DNA from: Dipteris shenzhenensis
Lineage: Eukaryota; Polypodiophyta; Polypodiopsida; Gleicheniales
NCBI GenBank assembly: GCA_047967505.1
Contig: CM106540.1
Direction: 5' to 3' (one strand)
Length of the DNA: 64,000 nt
A program made the position numbers and the translations under genes. This document shows, piece after piece, positions 11,056-22,309 of this stretch (its first letter is position 1; each line of letters starts with the position of its first letter). The notes below the pieces were generated by a model. That model was given only the letters and a program-made list of their open reading frames with translations, made no database searches and had not been told where the DNA came from.

Positions 11056-12595
11056 TGGCTGATTTTATCATGCTGACAGATTGTGGTGAGCCTTCCAGCT
11101 TCAAGGAAGCTATGGGAAGAACAGAGAAAAGGAAGTGGGAGAAAGCCATGCAGTCAGAAATGGACTCCCTACTTCAAAATGATACATGGGACTTGGTGCA
11201 GCTACCTGCAGGCAGAAAGGTTTTGCCGTGCAAGTGGGTTTACAAAGTCAAAGTGGATTCAAATGCTTTATCGAGATATAAGGCCAGATTGGTTGCCAAG
11301 GGATTTAAGCAGGAGAAGGGCATTGACTTTGATGAGATCTTTTCCCCTGTAGTCAAGATGACTACTTTGAGAGCAGTGTTAGCTCTTGTTGCTCATGAGG
11401 ACATGGATTTATGTCAGATGGATGTGAAGACTGCTTTTCTTCACGGAGATCTCCATGATGAGATCTACATGAGTCAGCCAGAGGGATATGCTGTTAAAGG
11501 GAAAGAGCAGCTTGTGTGTAAGCTCAAGAGGAGCTTGTATGGACTCAAGCAGGCGCCAAGAGAATGGTACAAGAAGTTTGATGCCTTCATGCAGTCCCAA
11601 GGGTATCATAGGTGTGAGACCGATCACTGCTTGTACACCAAACGGGCAAAGGATGGCAGTTTGATGCTACTCATTCTATATGTGGATGACATGCTGATTG
11701 CCAGCAAATCTCAGCAGGAGATTAGTGCTTTGAAGAAGCAACTGCGTAAGTCTTTTGACATGAAAGACTTGGGTGATGCAAACCATATTCTTGGTATGCG
11801 GATTATTCGTGACAGGTCCAAGGGACTTTTGTTTCTGTCACAGAAGGAGTACATTGACAAAGTACTACAGAGGTTTAAAATGGAGGGGGGGAAGTCTATT
11901 AGTACCCCGTTGCCTCCTCATTTAAAACTCAGCAGTAAGGACAGCCCCAGATCAGATGATGATAAGGCTGAGATGGCCAAGGTTCCGTATGCATCTGCAG
12001 TTGGTTCTTTGATGTATGCCATGGTTGCCACTCGTCCGGATATTGCTTTTGCGGTGAAAGTCATCAGCAGGTATATGGCAAATCCAGGCAACCGGCACTG
12101 GGAAGCAATGAAAGGTGTCTTGAGGTATCTCAAGGGTACCAAAGACTTGTGCATATGCTATGGTAGGCAGGATGCATTGGTGCATGGTTTTACAGATTCA
12201 GACTATGCAGGGAATGCAGATAACCGGAAGTCTACTACCGGTTATATTTTCACATTTGCAGGAGGTGCTATATCATGGGTGTCTCGGTTGCAGAAATGCA
12301 TTGCACTGTCAACCACTGAAGCTGAATATGTTGCAGCCACTGAGGCTTGCAAGGAAGCAATATGGCTTACTCGGCTGGTGGGAGATTTGGGCATTACAGG
12401 AGATATGCCAGTTTTGCATTGTGATAGTCAGAGTGCTATCATGTTGGCAAAGAATCCGGTCTTTCATCAAAAGACCAAGCACATAGATGTGAAATATCAT
12501 TTCATCAGGGAGGTACTGGAAGACAAGCGACTTGAGCTTGTGAAGGTGCATACTGATGATAATCGTGCAGATTTGCTCACTAAGAGCTTGCCTAC
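11056..12595 (+). pseudogene. Copia A pol, second part (RT and RNase H)
   Basis: This continues the element A frame after the insertion. RT has WDLVQLPAGRKVLPCKW, YGLKQAPREWY and the intact catalytic LILYVDDMLIAS (about 11680). RNase H has FTDSDYAGNADNRKS, STTEAEYVAA and HIDVKYHFIRE. There are no stops in this part. The match to element B ends at SLPT (about 12595); the next bases belong to other sequence, so the C-terminus, polypurine tract and 3' LTR are gone. The open frame runs on to 12779 but that tail is not copia protein. Confidence 0.92.
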
Positions 12596-13388
12596 TTTTG
12601 TCCTTGGCTCCATTCCAGTAGTCTCTCCCGTACTGTCTCCATACATCGCACTTGCTACGAATTCATCGTATCTGCTCCGTACAGCAGACGTACCTATTGT
12701 GTATAGCTTTCATACAGTTGTACACGTGTGTTCCGTACAGTCACGTACCTACTCTGTCCGTACAGCTTGTACCTTATAGGACATTCTCAAAATTTGGGGC
12801 TTTTGTTGTCCTTACCTTCCTTTCACTGTTTGAAGTCTTATCAAGCTATTTCAATAGTTTGGAGAGCCTACCTCTTGAGGTCTATACATTGGGACAGTTG
12901 CACTTTTGCAGTCACCTTGTGGACAACAAGTCCTAATTTTGCAGTTGCAAGCCTTGAGGCTATCTTTTGGGATATGGTCTGCAATTTCTTGTTTGATTGC
13001 AATACATTGGGTCAGATTGGAGGACATTGAATCACTTTTGCAGGACATTGAGTCTTTTCTGCAGCACATTGAATCAGATTTTTATACATTGGGTCACATT
13101 TGTAAAAAATTTCAGCAAAATTTGGGGCTTTTCTGCATTTGCTCTCTTTTTGGCTATTTGCCCTCATTAAATTTGGGGCTTTTGCCAAATTTGCTGCTTT
13201 TTGCAGTGAACATTGCCTGACACAGTCACATTTGGGTCAAATCTGCATTTGCCCTTTGATTTGGGTTGGAAATTTGCAGAATTTTTATTTGTAGATATTT
13301 GCTGTCATTTTTGGAAAGCCAGCTCTTTGCAGTGATAGCCTTGAGGCTTTTGGATTTTCAGGTCTTTTTCAGGGTATCCCATTTGCAA
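12596..13388 (+). other. Leader region of copia C
   Basis: No protein similarity. 12640-12775 is rich in CGTACAG/CGTACCT. Three copies of AAATTTGGGGCTTTT lie near 12790, 13120 and 13170. 13020-13105 holds about four imperfect 21-bp units containing ACATTGRRTCA. It ends at the first gag ATG. Confidence 0.55.
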
Positions 13389-14129
13389 TGGTTGGGAACA
13401 ATCATGATCTATTTGGCATTCTTCGTGAAGATGATAAGTTGGATGGCACCAACTATCCGATGTGGTCTTATCTCATGAAACATATTCTTGTTGCAAGGCC
13501 TTTTTGAAATATTGTTTCTGGGGTTGATTTGAGGCCAGTCAATGCTACAGTGGTTGCCTCTACTGCTGGTCCCTCTACAGAGGGTACTCTTCCTGATGCC
13601 TTATCTTCTAGCACCTCTACTACTGCTCCCCCAACTCAGGAACAATCAAGATGGGATGCAAGAGATGCAAATGCACATTCCTGTATTGCTTTATCATGCT
13701 TTATCATGCAAGAGAATCATTATTCCACACATCCGGTCTTGCAAGACAGCAAAGGATGCTTGGGACAAATTGGCTTCTGTTTATCAGATTCGCAATGAGG
13801 CACGTGTTGCATTTTTAAGAAGACAGTTGCAGGAAGTCAATATGAATGAAGGTGATTCTATGGATGCATATCTGACAAAGGTCAAGAACCTCATGGAACA
13901 ACTTGCCAATATTGATGAGGTGGTGCCAAATTCTCAGCTTATCAGTACCACATTGAATGGACTGCCATATTCATATCAAGGGTTTGCTACAATCCTTCGG
14001 TTAGTGGCCATGGGTAATCCAGACTACTACTCTTTTGATCAGCTAGTTACTTTGCTTTTGCAGGAAGAGAAAAGTCGTGCTAATAGAAAGCCATTAATCC
14101 TGGTCATGCATTTGCTTCACAGCAGATAG
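13389..14129 (+). pseudogene. Copia C gag (UBN2-type), broken
   Basis: It begins MVGNNHDLFGILREDDKLDG and contains GTNYPMWSYLMKHIL, the conserved N-terminal gag block. A TGA follows LVARPF. A frameshift occurs near 13690, and the protein continues in another frame with AKDAWDKLASVY and DAYLTKVKNLMEQL, typical of the copia gag. It ends at 14129, without a recognisable CCHC knuckle after it. Confidence 0.85.
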
Positions 14130-15723
14130 GAAGAGGCAAGGCTTCCAAGCCTATGGGCAAGCCTAAATGTGCGCATAGCAGTGGCATAGACAGTTGTTTC
14201 ATTCTTTAGCTGATGCACCTCGAGAAGGGACTGTCACATGTGCTAATAATGCTTCCTATGCTGTAAAAGGAATTGGAGATGTGCAGCTCACATCCATTTC
14301 AAACCATCCTGTCACTTTGACAAATGTTCTTTTTGTGCCTTGAATTGAAGTCAACTTGATTTCAATTTCAGCAATTGCCACTTCAGGATTCAGAGTGATT
14401 TTTGATGGATACAGATGCCTAGTATATGATCTTCGTGATGACAATGCCATAGTTCTCACTGGCACTTTGCAAAAGGGACTTTATCACCTTGATCATCACT
14501 TTGCTGCACTTTCTATTGAAGCATTTGCTATTTCAGATTCACAGCTTGCTGAAACTCATCTTTGGCATGAGAGAATGGGTCATCTCAATTATAGAGCTCT
14601 TGCAAAGCTACATTCACAGCAGATGGCTATTGATGTACCTCAAACTCACACAGTTTCCAGAAATGTGTGTGAGGGTTGTCTTTTGGGTAAGATGCATCGG
14701 TTTCCTTTTCAAAAGAATTGTCCAAAACTCTCACAAAGGAAATTGCAGCTAGTGCATAGTGATGTCTGTGGCCCAATGAGGACAAATGCCATTGGGGGGT
14801 ATAAATATTTCATGACTCTCATTGATGATTTCACAAGATATTACTGGGTATATGCTTTAAAAGCCAAATCTAAAGTGTTCTTATGCTTTCAGAGGTGGCT
14901 GAATATGGTTGAGAATGAATCAGGATGCAAGCTTGTCACCCTCAACACAGATAGGGGGGAAGAGTATATGTCAAAGGAGTTTGATGCATTTTTGTCTTCA
15001 CGGGGCATTGTTCACTAATGCACTACTCCTTACACTCCTCAGCATAATCCTGTTCCTGAAAGGAAAAACAGGTCTACTATGGAGATGGCCAGATGCATGC
15101 TAAAGGCCAAGCCTTTGCCCAATAAAGTTTGGCTTGATGCAATGATGTGTGCCAACTATGTGCTGAATAGATCACCTACAAGGGCATTGAAGACTATTAC
15201 ACCTTATGAAGCATGGAAAGGCAGGAAGCCTTCACTTTCACATATGAGAGTTTTTGGGTCTCTTGCATATGTTCATGTACCATCTCAGCTGAGACATAAG
15301 CTCGATGACAAGGCAATCAAATGCATATTCATTGGTTACAGCCAGGAGAGCAGAGGGTACAGGTTATACCAACCAAATACTGGGAAGATTATTGTCAGTA
15401 GAGATGTCCTTTTTGCTGAACATTCGGCTTCTCCTCTTGTGGATTGCAAAGCTAAGCCAGAAGTTGACATGTTTGATGCCTTTGAATCTTGGTTACCTCT
15501 GCCATCCTCAGAAGAGGATTTTGACCAGCAACATGAGCCTCCTACAGGCCCTCCAACAAGCAATAATCAGCCAGTATCCCATGCTGATTTGCAGGTTTCT
15601 CTTCCAACACAAAATGATCCCACTATTCATGATGCAGTGATTGAAGAAAGAGCTGTCAATAGACAGCACAGGCAAGTTCCCATATGGCTTCTTGATACAT
15701 TGAGGGACAGCAAACAAGATTAG
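14130..15723 (+). pseudogene. Copia C protease remnant and integrase
   Basis: The protease is reduced to its C-terminal half (GIGDVQLTSISNHPVTLTNV, stop at about 14342); the catalytic DSGA is missing. GAG-pre-integrase has TLQKGLYHL and HLWHERMGHLNYRAL. Integrase keeps CEGCLLGKMHR, HSDVCGPM and NTDRGEEYMSKEF (the usual DNGGEY is altered), a stop at about 15016, then PVPERKNRSTMEMAR with the catalytic glutamate. The integrase C-terminal block follows with RVFGSLAYVHVP and IKCIFIGYS. Frame ends at a TAG at about 15721. Confidence 0.9.
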
Positions 15724-15759
15724 GCTTTTGCTGCCTAGACAAGATTAGGGAATAGACAG

Positions 15760-17406
15760 ATGCATGGTCACTTTCTTGAGTTTGCACTCCTTGCTACAGC
15801 TTGCAATGAAGAGCCTTTGTGCCATAAAGATGCTTTTGACAGCAAAGAGTGGATGGATGCAATGAAAGCTGAGTTACAATCCATTGCCAAAAATGACACA
15901 TGGGAATTAGTAGATCTCCCCCCCGGCAAGCATGCCATTGGTACCCGGTGGGTCTACAAATTAGAAAGGAAATATGATGGCAGTATAAATCGACACAAAG
16001 CCCGTCTTGTTGCAAAACGGTATGCCCAACAACAAGGCATTGACTTTGAGGAGACATTTGCTCCCACATCCAGGATTACTACCATTAGATGTGTCATTGC
16101 CATTGCAGCCCATCATCATTGGCAAGTGCACCAACTTGACATCAAGACTGCTTTTCTTCATAGGAATCTGCAGGAAGAAGTCTATCTCACACAACCTCCT
16201 GGCTTTGAGGTTGTTAATTCTGAAAACAAGGTATGCCGCCTTAGAAAAGCCCTTTATGGTTTGAAGCAGGCACCCAGGGCATGGTATGCCCAAATTCATG
16301 CACACTTACTATCCCTTGGTTTTCAAAATAGCCCCACAGAACCCATTCTTTATGTCCATGGGAGTGGATCTGATTTTTTAGTGCTGATTTTATATGTGGA
16401 TAATATGCTCATCACGGGTCCAGATACTCAGCATATTGCAGCTTTCAAGACTGATTTGCAGCAGATTTTTGAAATGTCAGACATGGGACAACTCCACTAT
16501 TATTTGGGCATTCAGTTTGCTCATGTTGAGGGGGGTATCATGATGTCTCAGTCCAAGTATATTGGACAGCTCCTTGATCGTTTTCAGTTCGAGGATTGCA
16601 AGCCCATCTCTACTCCAGTGGACCCTGGCTTCAAATTCTCAGCTCATGATGGGAGCCCACCATGTGATATCACTCTTTATCAGCAGGCTGTTGGATGCCT
16701 TATTTATTTATGTCACACCAGACCTGACTTATAGTATGTAGTATCTCAGCTCAGCAGATTCATGCACATGCCCAACTCACAGCATTGGCAGGCAGTGAAG
16801 AGAGTTTTCAGATATCTCAAAGGCACTCAGAATTTAGCCCTTTTCTATGGTGATCAAGGTTCACTTACCATGCATGCTTACACGGATAGTGACTGGGCAG
16901 GATGTTCCGACACCAGAGTGTCACATACTGGCAATTGTTTTTTGCTTGAAAATTCATGTATCTCTTGGCTTAGCAAGAAGCAACCCACAGTTGCCACATC
17001 TAGCTGTGAGGCTGAGTACAGGGCAGCTTTCACCGCTATAGTAGAGTGTGTTTGGCTTCGACAGCTACTTACAAATCTTGGTATTCGCTAGACATCCTCC
17101 ACTATGGTATACACTGACAGCCAGAGTGCTTTGGCCATTGCACGTAACCCAGTGTTTCATGCGCATACCAAGCATATTGAAGTTCACTATCATTATGTTC
17201 GAGAGCAGTTGTCAGCAGGAGACATAGAGTTGTCATATCTTCCCACAGAGGACAACATAGCAGATCTGTTTACAAAAGCACTTCCTCGTCCCAAGTTCGA
17301 AGTCTTCCACCAGGATTTACACTTGGTTCCCTTTGTTACGAGATCTGACATACCTTGTACATTCATAGGTGGCTATATCCTTTTGGATGAACATGTGCCA
17401 CCATGA
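15760..17406 (+). pseudogene. Copia C reverse transcriptase and RNase H
   Basis: RT covers WELVDLPPGKHAIGTRW to the C-terminal HTRPDL. The catalytic box reads LILYVDNMLITG: the second aspartate of YVDD is asparagine (about 16395). A stop (TAG) follows HTRPDL at about 16732. RNase H continues with DSDWAGCSDTR and SSCEAEYRAA. A further stop falls at about 17089, then the frame resumes with DSQSALAIARNPVFH and ends EDNIADLFTKALPRP. The last 35 residues after it run to the stop at 17404. Confidence 0.92.
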
Positions 17407-17460
17407 TCAGAAAATACCAAGTATTCTGAGACATTTCCAGAATACTTCAGCCCATACCAT

Positions 17461-17700
17461 GGAGGGGGGTTTGTAGGCCATCTTCTCCCAGTTCTACTGA
17501 TGCCCTATGGGCCCTGGTATGTGCCTTGTAGGCATAGGTATAGGCACTTCGTTTATTTTGTGCCTTTTATGCCACATAGGACACTTAGTCCTAGGGTCTA
17601 GGTACAAGTACTATGTACTTTTCTTTACACTACACTAGTTGACGTGACGGTTGCTATCTTCGACTCTTTGTACCTTGCACTCTCTCTCTCTCTCGTTAAT
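17461..17700 (+). repeat. Probable 3' LTR of copia C with polypurine tract
   Basis: GGAGGGGGG (17461-17469) is followed by TTTGTAGGCCATC, the likely LTR start. About 230 bp of non-coding sequence follow, ending in a CT-rich stretch near 17690. No second copy exists in the window, so the exact ends are unproven. A string resembling a primer site (TGGTATCCAGC, 17728) lies just beyond. Confidence 0.45.
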
Positions 17701-17705
17701 CGATC

Positions 17706-19570
17706 CTACACTCGCTGTCTGTCCACGTGGTATCCAGCGAAAGCCAAAGGACTCCTCCACTCTCGTATCTCCTGTGTCTCCTCAACCCCTGAGAAGAAGC
17801 CAATAGACTTGGCCCAGTTAATTCGAGCGCCAGAGGCCTCACAATAAATAGCTAGGGCACCTCTGACTGTCTCCAGGCTCGCTGTGGTTCCCTCCACATC
17901 AAGGGATGTATCATCTGCAAGCTCTGAATCAAGCAGCTCCTCGCCATGCCTGATTGGGAGCCCCATCCCTGTGAGACCCGCCGTGACCTCAAGAAGTATC
18001 CCAGCGCCTCTACTACGAACAGGAAGAGAAAGGGTGTGAGGGGGCAGACCTGCAGCACTAAACGGGAGAGAGAGAAAGTCGCACCCGTATGACCTCCAAT
18101 GAGCACCTCACTAGAGCTCCCCGCATAAAGCGCAAAGACTCGTCTGATTCATCTGTCTAAGAAGCCCAACATCTGCAAAGCGCCCTCTCGGAACAACCAC
18201 TCCACCCTGTCGTAAGCCTTCTCAAAGTCTAGAAGAAGGAGGGCGAGAGGCTGTGACTCCTCCTTGGCCCAGTCCATTGCCTCCCAGAAGGTAAAGATGT
18301 TATCAAAATTATTGTGCTCCTGAACAAAGCCAGTTTGTGTGTCTTCGATGATGTCGGTGAGGTGGGGCCGCAACTGCAAACTCAAGACCTTGGCTAAGAT
18401 CTTGTAAGCAGTAGTGATCGGTCTCCATTGACGAATGTCTGACCTATCTCCCCCCTTCGGAATCAAACAAATCCAACCTCAACTGAAGGACCGAGGAAGA
18501 GATCATGTGTTGAAAATTTCCTGACAGGCTAAGCAAAGAGAGAGTAAGAGTGATCTCCAAGAAGTTTCGAAAGAAGGCCGGAGTCAAGCCATCTTCGCCT
18601 ACACACTTCTGGGTCCCATCCATGAAAGGCGCCTCTAGTCTCCTGCACGACTCCGGTGAAACCTTATCCCAAACTGCCTCAGGGTCACAAGACTCGCTCC
18701 TCAGCCTGGAACAGCTGACTGTCCTTGCATATCTCGCAACTGCTTATAGTTGCATGCTTGCTGACCGAGGTCCAGTGGTCTGAAAAAACTACTTCATCAT
18801 CCTGCCAACCTGCTGTACCCACCTACCACGGGTGGAGGTAAGAAAACTCCGTCTGCTGCCGGACGTCCATGTCCTGAAGCTCGACGCACTCTCATATCGA
18901 TCACTAAGTCACTGGGATCATGGTTCCTACTCATGGAGCCTCTCAATGGACGTTATATCTCATCGCAGTGCTCTCTCACGCTCCTGAAGGGCGTGCCTCC
19001 ATTAAAAAGCGCGAGATTGAAGCTCCGCACCGCTCCTCTAAATTACATCTGCCATCAAGGAGACCCAACCCTCGCTAGGCTCGTCCTCTCGCTACTGCCA
19101 AATCTCTAATATAGCTTGATGTACCTCCTCATCCTCGAGTAGATCCTCTGGGATGCGAATCCCCTTTTGGGGGAGTCCACCGCGGGGCTGCTCTAGGTGG
19201 AGCATTGCTGGTGAGATAATGACATTGTGGTGCATGCTCGAGTGCCTCCTCTGTGTCGCGCCCAATCCCCAACATAGAATCGATCTAGTCTTTCTAGCAG
19301 TCTATCATGTCTCCTCTGACCAAACGAGAAGAGTAGGCTGTCAAGGATCGTGGTGACCTCTACCTCTCTCCACGTGTCCATACCACCAATCGTGAAGATA
19401 AACTACTCCTAGGTGTTCTACTCAGCTGCTGAAATCTCAGAGAAGGTGGCTCTTCCCTGTTTGTCCTTCCCAAACTCTAGGTTGTTGAAGTCACCTCCCA
19501 ACAATCCAAGAGTCAACATCTGGGAGACCTCATGAAGAAACAACGGACCAGTTCCTCAAAGGTGATGAAA
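17706..19570 (-). pseudogene. L1-type LINE ORF2 remnant (endonuclease and RT)
   Basis: Read on the minus strand from right to left. Endonuclease: GGDFNNLEFGKDKQG near 19490 and LDRFYVGDWARHRGG near 19270. RT: IPKGGDRSDIRQWRPITTAY near 18450, DTQTGFVQEHNNFDN, LLLDFEKAYDRVEW near 18200, a frame change before VCPLTPFLFLFV near 18040, and SELADDTSLDVEGT near 17910 (the catalytic A-D-D). Frames change several times and both ends are missing. The cut at 17706 is next to the copia C LTR. This is a typical plant L1 with no autonomous capacity. Confidence 0.85.
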
Positions 19571-19878
19571 TTTGACCATTCTCCAACAATGAGGGTCGTC
19601 ACCACAACTCTCGAAATCTCTTCGGAAGCTTACTAACCAGCAACATTGCCAACTAGTCATTGTCCACCTTAAGCAAAAAATACTTAAACCATCAAACCAT
19701 CTAGCTAATAGGGCAACACACACTACTTAAGATAGAGAGGATTTATCGCAATATCAACAAGCTGCAACATGGATGAAAACTTCAGAAGGTGAAATTTGCA
19801 TGTTAATATGGCGGGAACATACATCTAGCTGAATCCACAGGAACATGCCCAACTCATTCTAAAGAAACATAAAACATA
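19571..19878. other. Unassigned spacer
   Basis: No open frame, repeat or TE motif that I can recognise. Confidence 0.4.
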
Positions 19879-20029
19879 GTGCACTCCCTCCCCCACTGCC
19901 TGCCCCCTCCATCCCTCTCTTCTCAGCCCCCCCTCTTTCCTCTCCCTCTCGTCCTCTCCCCTCCTCTCTCCCCCTCTCAGCCCCTCCCCCAGTCTTTCTA
20001 CCTCTCAACCCCTCCTCTCCTCCCTCTCA
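19879..20029 (+). repeat. Pyrimidine-rich tract
   Basis: About 150 bp with very few purines on the plus strand, made of CCCTCTC and CAGCCCC(T)CC blocks. It resembles the long pyrimidine 5' regions of the L1 elements at 30560-31260 and 36139-36880, so it may be a leftover L1 5' UTR fragment. Confidence 0.6.
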
Positions 20030-20069
20030 CAAAGCAGCAATATACCCTCTCCTTCCGTGATCTGGCCTC

Positions 20070-20640
20070 CTCAATGACACAATACCTCGAGCTCGTCTCA
20101 ACACACGCCTACAGACACTGGGATTTGATCAGGAGATCATCTGGGCAGTCATGGCACTTTATCAGAGAGTCTCAGGCTGAGTTTGGACAGGCGCAGGTTG
20201 GACAGATGAGATCTCGAGTACCATAGGGGTCAAACAGGGTTGTCCCTTATCACCAACCCTGTTTGGTCTCTACATCGATGAGCTTGAGACTTTCATGGGG
20301 GCGTTCAGAGGGACCGGTTGCTCACTTGCCAGGATCATCATCAGGATTCTTCTTTATGCAGATGACGTGGCACTTTTGTCGTACACACCCGAGGGGCTCC
20401 AGCAACACCTGGATGCACTGCAGGCTTTTTGTTTATCCCATGATTTGGAGGTCAACCTTGGCAAGACCAAGGTCATGATCTTTAATACCTCTCGAGCAAA
20501 CATGCAACGGAAGCAGTTTACTTTTACTTTCAGTGGGTCACCAATTGAGATCATATCTTCATACACTTACTTGGGGGTCATCTTCTCCGGCCCGATCTTC
20601 ACCGATGAGACTAGCGATGTAGGCTAGACTGAGTAGGGAA
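20070..20640 (+). pseudogene. LINE-R copy 1 reverse transcriptase (palm)
   Basis: The correct frame reads DTVPRARLNTRLQTLGFDQE-like sequence, GVKQGCPLSPTLFGLYIDEL (about 20230-20285) and IRILLYADDVALLS (about 20340-20380), so the catalytic YADD is intact. Then LEVNLGKTKVMIFNTSR and SSYTYLGVIFS follow. A stop interrupts the segment after the VSG motif and the frame ends at 20625 after ETSDVG. These motifs are those of an endonuclease-type LINE RT, but their spelling (GLYIDEL, KVMIFN, YLGVIFS) is unlike the plant L1s in this window. Confidence 0.88.
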
Positions 20641-21954
20641 TACGCCTCACTGGCTCGGCTAGAGAGACAATGCTTCCACTCCCACTTCTAGGACCCTCGG
20701 ACCAAGGCTCTTCTCTTCACATCCTTGCTCCGACCAGCTGGTATGTATGGCAGCCCTTGTTGGGGGCCTGACATGTCAGAGATAGAGTGGACACAGGTGG
20801 AGCGCCTGCAGATCCTCATGCTCTCACGGATGATCCGGGGGAAACCGTCTGTACCACATCACATCATTCAGGCTGAGTTTGAATCTTATCTACTCCAGCT
20901 AGATGCAGCCTTTCAGACCATCACATATCTACACCGGGTTGGATCATATGGGGACTGCACATTAGGGAGACAGAGGTTGCCATGGTTGGCTCTCAACTCC
21001 TCCATGAGGTTGGCAGCAGAGGGAGATGAGTGATGCTAGTATGCACGGACTCACAGATGGTTTGTGAGACTAGGGTTCCACATCGATAGGATACCTCCTT
21101 TTCAATACAGTTTAGATGCCCCTCCGGTACTCCCACCCACCATCCCGATCGGGCCACACACCAACCAGGTCATTCGAGAGGATCTCCTGCAACTACACAC
21201 CTTTAGGACCTGGTTGGAGCCGAGAGAGCTTCCAATGAAGCTGAGTTTCTACAGAGATTATTGTCTTCGTATTTTGGAGGAGGGATTCATCACACCACCG
21301 GGGTACACTGAGCTTCATACGCCTCACTTATTACGGATCTCCATCGGACAATTTCGGGTATCATCACACCGCCTCCGCATAGAAAGCGGCAGAGCAGAGA
21401 GGATTCCTAGGGAGCATCGCTTATGCATATTGTGCGACTGTCAGGAGGTTGAGTCATAGGAGCATTTTATTTTCAGGTGCCCAGTGTACTACAAGATCCG
21501 AGGTCGCTACCACTACCTCTTTAGAGACGGCTCCGGGCTCCTTTCCAGATTCCTCGCCTACCCAGATCAGAGATGCCTCACGGCCTTCATTCACGAGGGG
21601 ATCCGACACAGAGAGTACTTACTTAGGCGACGGGGCTTGGCCACATCATCAGACACCTCTCACAGCAGCATCACAGAGTTCTTCCCATCGAGTGACATTG
21701 ATTGTTCAGTCTCTAGCCGCAGACGTGACAGAGACCCCAACCCGACGACCGTAGCACGACACACGAGACATCGAGGGTACACACAGATCACTCTAGGGGA
21801 CCTCTCGTCATTGTTTAGACCCGGGATACATCCCACGGGAGTCACGGTGGCTCTGGTCTTGCATCGATCCTCGTCCAGGAGACCGAGAGGCACGGCACCC
21901 CTTGACGGGCGCCAGCGTCCCATCACCGGCTATGTACCAACTAGGGCGACATGA
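20641..21954 (+). pseudogene. LINE-R copy 1 C-terminal region with CCHC-like finger
   Basis: Three open pieces join to the C-terminal region that is also seen in copies 2-4: RPAGMYGSPCWGPDMSE, QLDAAFQTITYLHRVGSYGD, IREDLLQLHTFRTWLEPREL, LRISIGQFRVSSHRLRIESG, then CILCDCQEVES and FRCPVYYKIRGRYH, which together form a C-x2-C...H/F...C finger. The last piece (21484-21954) is arginine-rich and ends at TAG/TGA after TGYVPTRAT. In related LINEs this region follows RT and is thought to bind nucleic acid; its role here is inferred. Confidence 0.8.
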
Positions 21955-22165
21955 CATATGGAGGATTCCACTCCGCTCCAGTCCTTTTCTTTTCATTGTT
22001 ACATCCAGATGTATTTGATTATGTATGATTAGACTTAGGATTCAGCACGGGTGATGATGCTTGTTTCAATAGCTCCACCCTTACTATGATTTGTATAAGG
22101 TTTTCTTTCAGTCTCATAGACCCATCGGTCTTCCGAAGACTCTACTAAAATTTCTTTCTTTCTTT
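21955..22165 (+). other. LINE-R copy 1 3' UTR, hairpin and CTTT tail
   Basis: Non-coding end. The hairpin AGACC-CATC-GGTCT is at 22118-22131 inside CTCATAGACCCATCGG. It is followed by an AATAAAA-like string (CTAAAA) and TTTC repeats to about 22165. No poly(A). Confidence 0.85.
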
Positions 22166-22309
22166 TCTTTCTCCTACTTAGTGCATCCCTTTGGTCTCTC
22201 TCCTTTCAGCCCCTCCCTTCCGACCTCTCATCCCTCTGTTTCTTTCTCTCAAGCGATAGACACATTTTCAACTTGTTTGAGTTGGCCTTCCAACCTCGAT
22301 TGATAATGG

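Larger units (their letters stand above)
432..12595 (+). mobile_element. Ty1/copia retrotransposon A, split by element B and truncated at 3' end
   Basis: The order is 5' LTR, initiator tRNA-Met primer site, long leader, then one long gag-pol frame giving UBN2-type gag, CCHC knuckle, protease, integrase, reverse transcriptase and RNase H. This is the copia order. Element B occupies 4845-11050 and the pol frame resumes at 11056. The element stops at about 12595, just after the RNase H sequence DNRADLLTKSLPT. The polypurine tract and 3' LTR are missing, so a target duplication cannot be confirmed; the 5 bases before the LTR are gtacc. Confidence 0.9.
12596..17700 (+). mobile_element. Ty1/copia retrotransposon C, no recognisable 5' LTR
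   Basis: A second copia family, clearly different in protein sequence from elements A and B. It has a leader, gag, a damaged protease, integrase, RT and RNase H, then a polypurine tract (GGAGGGGGG at about 17461) and LTR-like sequence. Its 5' side abuts the broken end of element A with no recognisable LTR or primer site. It carries several stops and frameshifts, so it is old. Confidence 0.85.
20030..22165 (+). mobile_element. LINE-R copy 1, 5' truncated with inverted 5' segment
   Basis: A non-LTR element of a family distinct from the L1s here. 20030-20069 is an inverted piece of its own RT (see findings). From 20070 it reads in sense through RT, a long C-terminal region with a zinc-finger-like end, a 3' UTR, a hairpin (22118-22131) and a CTTT-repeat tail. 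It is about 2.1 kb, against at least 5 kb for copy 4. Frames are broken at several points. Confidence 0.85.

Noticed and set aside
12728-13030. 100-codon frame in the copia C leader
   Set aside because: No motif, and it overlaps another open frame in repetitive leader sequence.
17728-17738. TGGTATCCAGC as a primer site for a new element
   Set aside because: One base differs in length from the standard site, no LTR retrotransposon interior follows, and the next bases belong to the L1 remnant.
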